DNA from: Motacilla alba alba
Lineage: Eukaryota > Chordata > Aves > Passeriformes > Motacillidae
Assembly: GCF_015832195.1 (NCBI RefSeq)
Contig: NC_052046.1
Coordinates: forward strand, 41,550,473-41,614,472
Direction of reading: 5' to 3'
Length of the DNA stretch: 64,000 bases
In this document: piece by piece, positions 60,501 to 64,000 of the stretch
Numbering within the stretch: position 1 is the first letter of the stretch
Layout: each line of letters opens with the position of its first letter
The notes under the pieces: model-generated
The model's database searches: none
Told to the model about the DNA's origin: nothing
Seen by the model: only the letters and a program-made list of their open reading frames with translations
Made by a program: the position numbers and the translations under genes

Positions 60501-61140
60501 ACTGAAAACCTTTCGCCAGAAAAGCTTCACCCAAGTCCCCCTTAGCCGTGGGGGCAGTTCTATCGTGACACAGCACGGGAACAGCTCCTGTGTTCGGCAG
60601 CATACAAGAACTCCTCTGAAATGCCTCTTCGCAGAGGCCTTTTGCAAGCGGATTCTGTGATTTCAGCACAGAACAAATGGCTCTTTTAGCGCGCGGCAGG
60701 TGTCAGGTTCCACAGGCACATGCTGGGATGAGGGAATGCAGACAAGAAGACTTGACCTGAGGGACTTTCCCTCAGTCCTGGAGAGCAGTGCACAGCTTTT
60801 ACAAGGACTCCTGCCAAGCTCTCCCAGTCTTCCCATCTTGGAAGTTGTCTTGCTTGAGCCAGCAAACTGACGAGACTCCAGACTCCATTGCCACAGGCAA
60901 TGCCTCGGCAGGAGCGGAACCCCTGCAGGCTACATTACAAATGCTGCCCACGCCCCGCTGGCTAGAGACACCTCCTTCTTAGCTGGAGATCTGGGCAGCG
61001 GCTTTACCCAACTAAAGGCCTCTTTCTGGCATTTGGGTTTCTATATGCAGCAAGGTCAACTTACGCGCCAGGTGGGTGAAAAAGTACCCGGAATAAGCCA
61101 CGGAAAAAGCCGTGAACGCTGCGGCACACACTCCCTCCAT
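57526..61140 (-). CDS. PAK-like kinase, copy 3, 5' six exons only
   Basis: Minus-strand exons 61065-61140 (ATG at 61140), 60110-60147, 59588-59710, 58945-59067, 58537-58717 and 57526-57589, with the same lengths (76, 38, 123, 123, 181, 64), phases and AG/GT borders as copies 1 and 2. No stop or frameshift is seen. Exons 3 and 5 look like copy 1, while the neighbouring intron between exons 5 and 6 looks like copy 2. The kinase-domain exons would lie to the left, inside the gap. Copies 2 and 3 are therefore arranged tail to tail. Confidence 0.85.
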
Positions 61141-61340
61141 GGCTTGAGAAGCGCTGCTCAAGTCTGCACCAGACAACTCCTACAGGGGAAAACCAAAACT
61201 ACCCAGAGTGCTGCTGGCAGAGACCTCTTTGATCAGCAGGTTCTACCAGCAGGGAGCGTGCTACAGAGCTGCTCTGCGCACTGAGCCCTTCGGGGCCTCA
61301 GCACAGCAACTTTGCCTTGACATCGCTGCGATGCAAACGC

Positions 61341-61352
61341 TGACATCACAAT
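61341..61352 (-). promoter_or_regulatory. CRE-like motif upstream of PAK-like copy 3
   Basis: Minus strand reads ATTGTGATGTCA about 200 bp upstream of the copy 3 start codon, as in copies 1 and 2. Confidence 0.4.
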
Positions 61353-64000
61353 AGCAGCCGCCCTAGGCTGCTTTGTGAACTCATGCATAGAACCAGACCT
61401 TCTCTACAGCTAATGCCAAAAAAAGCCTGCAAAGTTCTCCTCTGCTACAAAGCAACACAAAAAGCCCTCCTGGTCCATAACCTCTTGCTCAAGGCATCCA
61501 AGAGTAAAAGCACACTAAGCCCCTAGAGCACATCCTGAGGAGCTGAGCACTGAGAAGGGACCAGGATGTGAGGAAGCACATTAGTGCTCCTTGGTCACTA
61601 TTGCTTCTGAGCAAAAAGCAGAAGGCTTGTTCCAGCTGGACCTTCCTTAGTTCTAGAAAGCAGCAAACAAGGAGAAGCACTACTTTAATTACATTTACAG
61701 CTTTCTCCTAGCTACAGAGACAAGGGATCTTTCAGCACTATTAATTCTAAACATTTTACATCATAGCCATGGCTGTGATTTCAGCAGGGAAATGCTGTGA
61801 CAGGAAATGCAAGAAGGATCCTTCTGTCTGACTCACTCTAGCAGAGAGGCCTTGGGACCAAAGCACCACCACCGTTTCTTCCCCCATTTTTGTCCTCCCA
61901 CAGTAGAACACCAAACATAATGCGCATGCCTAACCTGACAGGCTATCCAGAGGACATGTGAGGAAGACCTTTGGCCTTCCTCCAACAAGAGCCCTGAAGA
62001 GACCACAAGACCCCATAGCAACAACGGCAGCCTGAGCTGTGCAGTTGAATGACGTAGATTGCAAGAATCAAAAATAGGCGGAGATTTATGGGAAACTCTT
62101 GGTGAATCTGTATTAGCATACAGTATGTATAAGTTCTGTTGGGATCCTTTTCCCTTCGTACCTTAAACAGGGTGGCAAGCGCTCCCTGTACCCCGATACA
62201 TTGGTTCTTGCTCATGCTTTCTCCGAACCACTGCCAAATTTCTGTAACTCCTGAATTCTATCTGATTGCATTATTTCATCGCAAGTAAAATGGCTGACCT
62301 CAATTAAAACTGCTGCTGAAGTTGAAGTTTGTGGTTTATTGAATTGGACGTATGGGACCTCATTCCTAACACTAATAACCCTGAATGTTCAAGTCTATCC
62401 TCACCAGTCAGGAGACTGGGTGTATGCCCAGACCTGGAATAGAGGTGGAAAGGACCAGCAGTGGAAAGGACTTTTGATCCCGTGGCTGTGAGATTTACAG
62501 CTGGAGACTCCTAAATGATGGGCTTCAAGGCAGCTCTGGGCGCACGGAATTGTCTCAGACAGTACAGGAAATGTGACTCTACTGCAGGAAAAGCTGCAGT
62601 GGAACATTTCTAAAGTGAATACCATCACATGGTTTATCTTTCTGCTCATTTCCAGAGCTATGTCCCTAGTAGGGCAGCATGGCTGTTTGTTCCTGAATTA
62701 CTCAGCCATCCTAGCAGCACCTTGTACCTAATGACTAGAACAGCAAGTATGGCTTTGCGTGCCAGAGCATGTAGGAGACCAAGAAAGAAAAGAGAGGCAT
62801 GTCCTTTTCCCTAAGGACCTCTCCAACATCACACACATCGAACAAATACTACCTGAGCCTTGGAAAAGAAATTGTGGTTTCTGCACTTCAGTCCAAATTT
62901 GCAAACCAGAATGCAACAGAATGTGTAGATCTGACAAAACACCCATGTTCCCTACAACTGAAAAGGTCTCTAAAGGATGGTTGCCTACTCTAACTTAAGT
63001 TTGCCTACATGGTGCTAGGAATCCTCATCAGTATTCTTAAGCTCCTAGAGCATTTAAATGAGATAACTTTTGCCAAATCAGGTTTATTTGTGATTCTCAC
63101 TTCCTCGATGTCTTCTAAATTTCTTTTGACAGACTTTTATTGTCGGTTTGATTAAAGCATCACCAAAACTTTCTATGGCAGAGAACACAAAAGACTACCA
63201 AGCGGATAGTTCCTCTGCATGAAGTAGGTCCAAGTGCGACAGAGTTTTCTTCTTTGAGTGATGTTTCATGGAAAGATGAGGTGGTGACAGGACTGAAGCA
63301 TTGCTGTTCTTCACTGCATTGAGTGTTTACATGTTTTTCTCTTGCTAAGTTTTAAGACATTCATGTTCATATGTTTTATACAAGTCTGCTGCAAGCAATA
63401 TTGAGACATTTTTGTATTTTCCCTCTGCTTGCCACAGTGGGTGGGGAAGATTCCTCCCTCAATTTATCTTAGGCAAATTTTTAGACCTCTTCCCGTCTTC
63501 TCAGAGCAAAGCATAAAATTACTCCACCAGGGCAAGTGTAGTAATGGTAGGTGATGTGTCGAGCATGAATGTGCAGAAGAAAGGCATGTGGAACTGCGGG
63601 TGGCCCCTGGAAGCAGGGAGAAAAGGGGCTGACAGAGGAGCAGAGGTGGCAGCTGGAAAGCTCTCTCCAGCTGTAGGCAAAGAAGGCATCAGTGGTTAAG
63701 CTGACAAAAGACAAGAAGAAACATTTGAGTTTGAGAAGCACTGGAGGGTTAGGTGAAGTCAGGAAAGGCACTTGGTCTGAAGCCAGTACCTTGACTGAAA
63801 TGATATGCTGAGGAGGTTGGGGCCTCCTGAGTTTTGTTACACCATTGACCCCCACCCTTAAGACAATCCAGATTATTACGACTATGAAGGAATTTCAGAT
63901 GACTTTACTGAGAAAGGCTGCTCTGCTGTCATTTTCTGAAACACAGGGAAATGATCCCTCTCTGGGTGCCTGTTTCCTTCTCTGCCCCACACCACAGCCA

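Larger units (their letters stand above)
56408..64000 (-). repeat. Amplified unit, copy 3 (inverted), runs off the right edge
   Basis: Reverse complement of the amplified unit. Position 56,408 matches 38,931 of copy 1 and 55,407 of copy 2; position 64,000 matches about 31,340 of copy 1. It shares some variants only with copy 2 (12-bp insert near 62,585, junction near 57,990) and others only with copy 1 (exon 5 donor, exon 3 variant), and has some of its own (about 62,025-62,060). Confidence 0.95.

Overview
The window is vertebrate nuclear DNA, almost certainly from a bird and probably a passerine. The signs are multi-exon genes with GT-AG introns, CpG-island promoters, several CR1 LINE fragments with the avian 3' tail, endogenous-retrovirus solo LTRs, and a PAK3-like kinase family of the kind reported as expanded in songbirds. 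GTF2H2 and MARVELD2 are neighbours in the region equivalent to human 5q13, which corresponds to the avian Z chromosome, so a sex-chromosome origin is likely but inferred.

Layout. (1) 1-15,060 is conserved single-copy sequence on the minus strand. It holds the first six coding exons of GTF2H2 (TFIIH p44; the gene runs off the left edge) and a complete six-exon MARVELD2 (tricellulin), each with a CpG-island 5' end. No occludin exons were recognised between them. (2) 15,070-27,600 is gene-poor: CR1 fragments, a 1.4-kb solo LTR with a 5-bp target duplication, and a 0.7-kb GGAA/GGAAGTG satellite. (3) 27,602-29,746 (minus) is an intronless 714-codon RING-finger gene of TOPORS-like type, built of two ~340-residue repeats. 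(4) 30,617-64,000 is an ampliconic region with three near-identical copies of an ~8.3-kb unit. Copy 1 (plus) continues into a full 13-exon PAK-like kinase gene ending at 43,584. Copy 2 (plus) and copy 3 (minus) face each other tail to tail across a 1,000-N assembly gap and both stop at the same base, so only six 5' exons of each are visible. A second solo LTR lies just behind kinase copy 1.

Main points of interest: the inverted duplication around the gap, which probably hides two kinase 3' halves; mosaic variants suggesting gene conversion; an AT in place of GT at one splice donor of kinase copy 1; a PAK-type kinase without the p21-binding domain and with a new N-terminus; and an identical 12-bp CRE-like motif in the same orientation upstream of both the RING gene and all three kinase copies, hinting at shared (possibly germline) regulation. 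The last point is inference.
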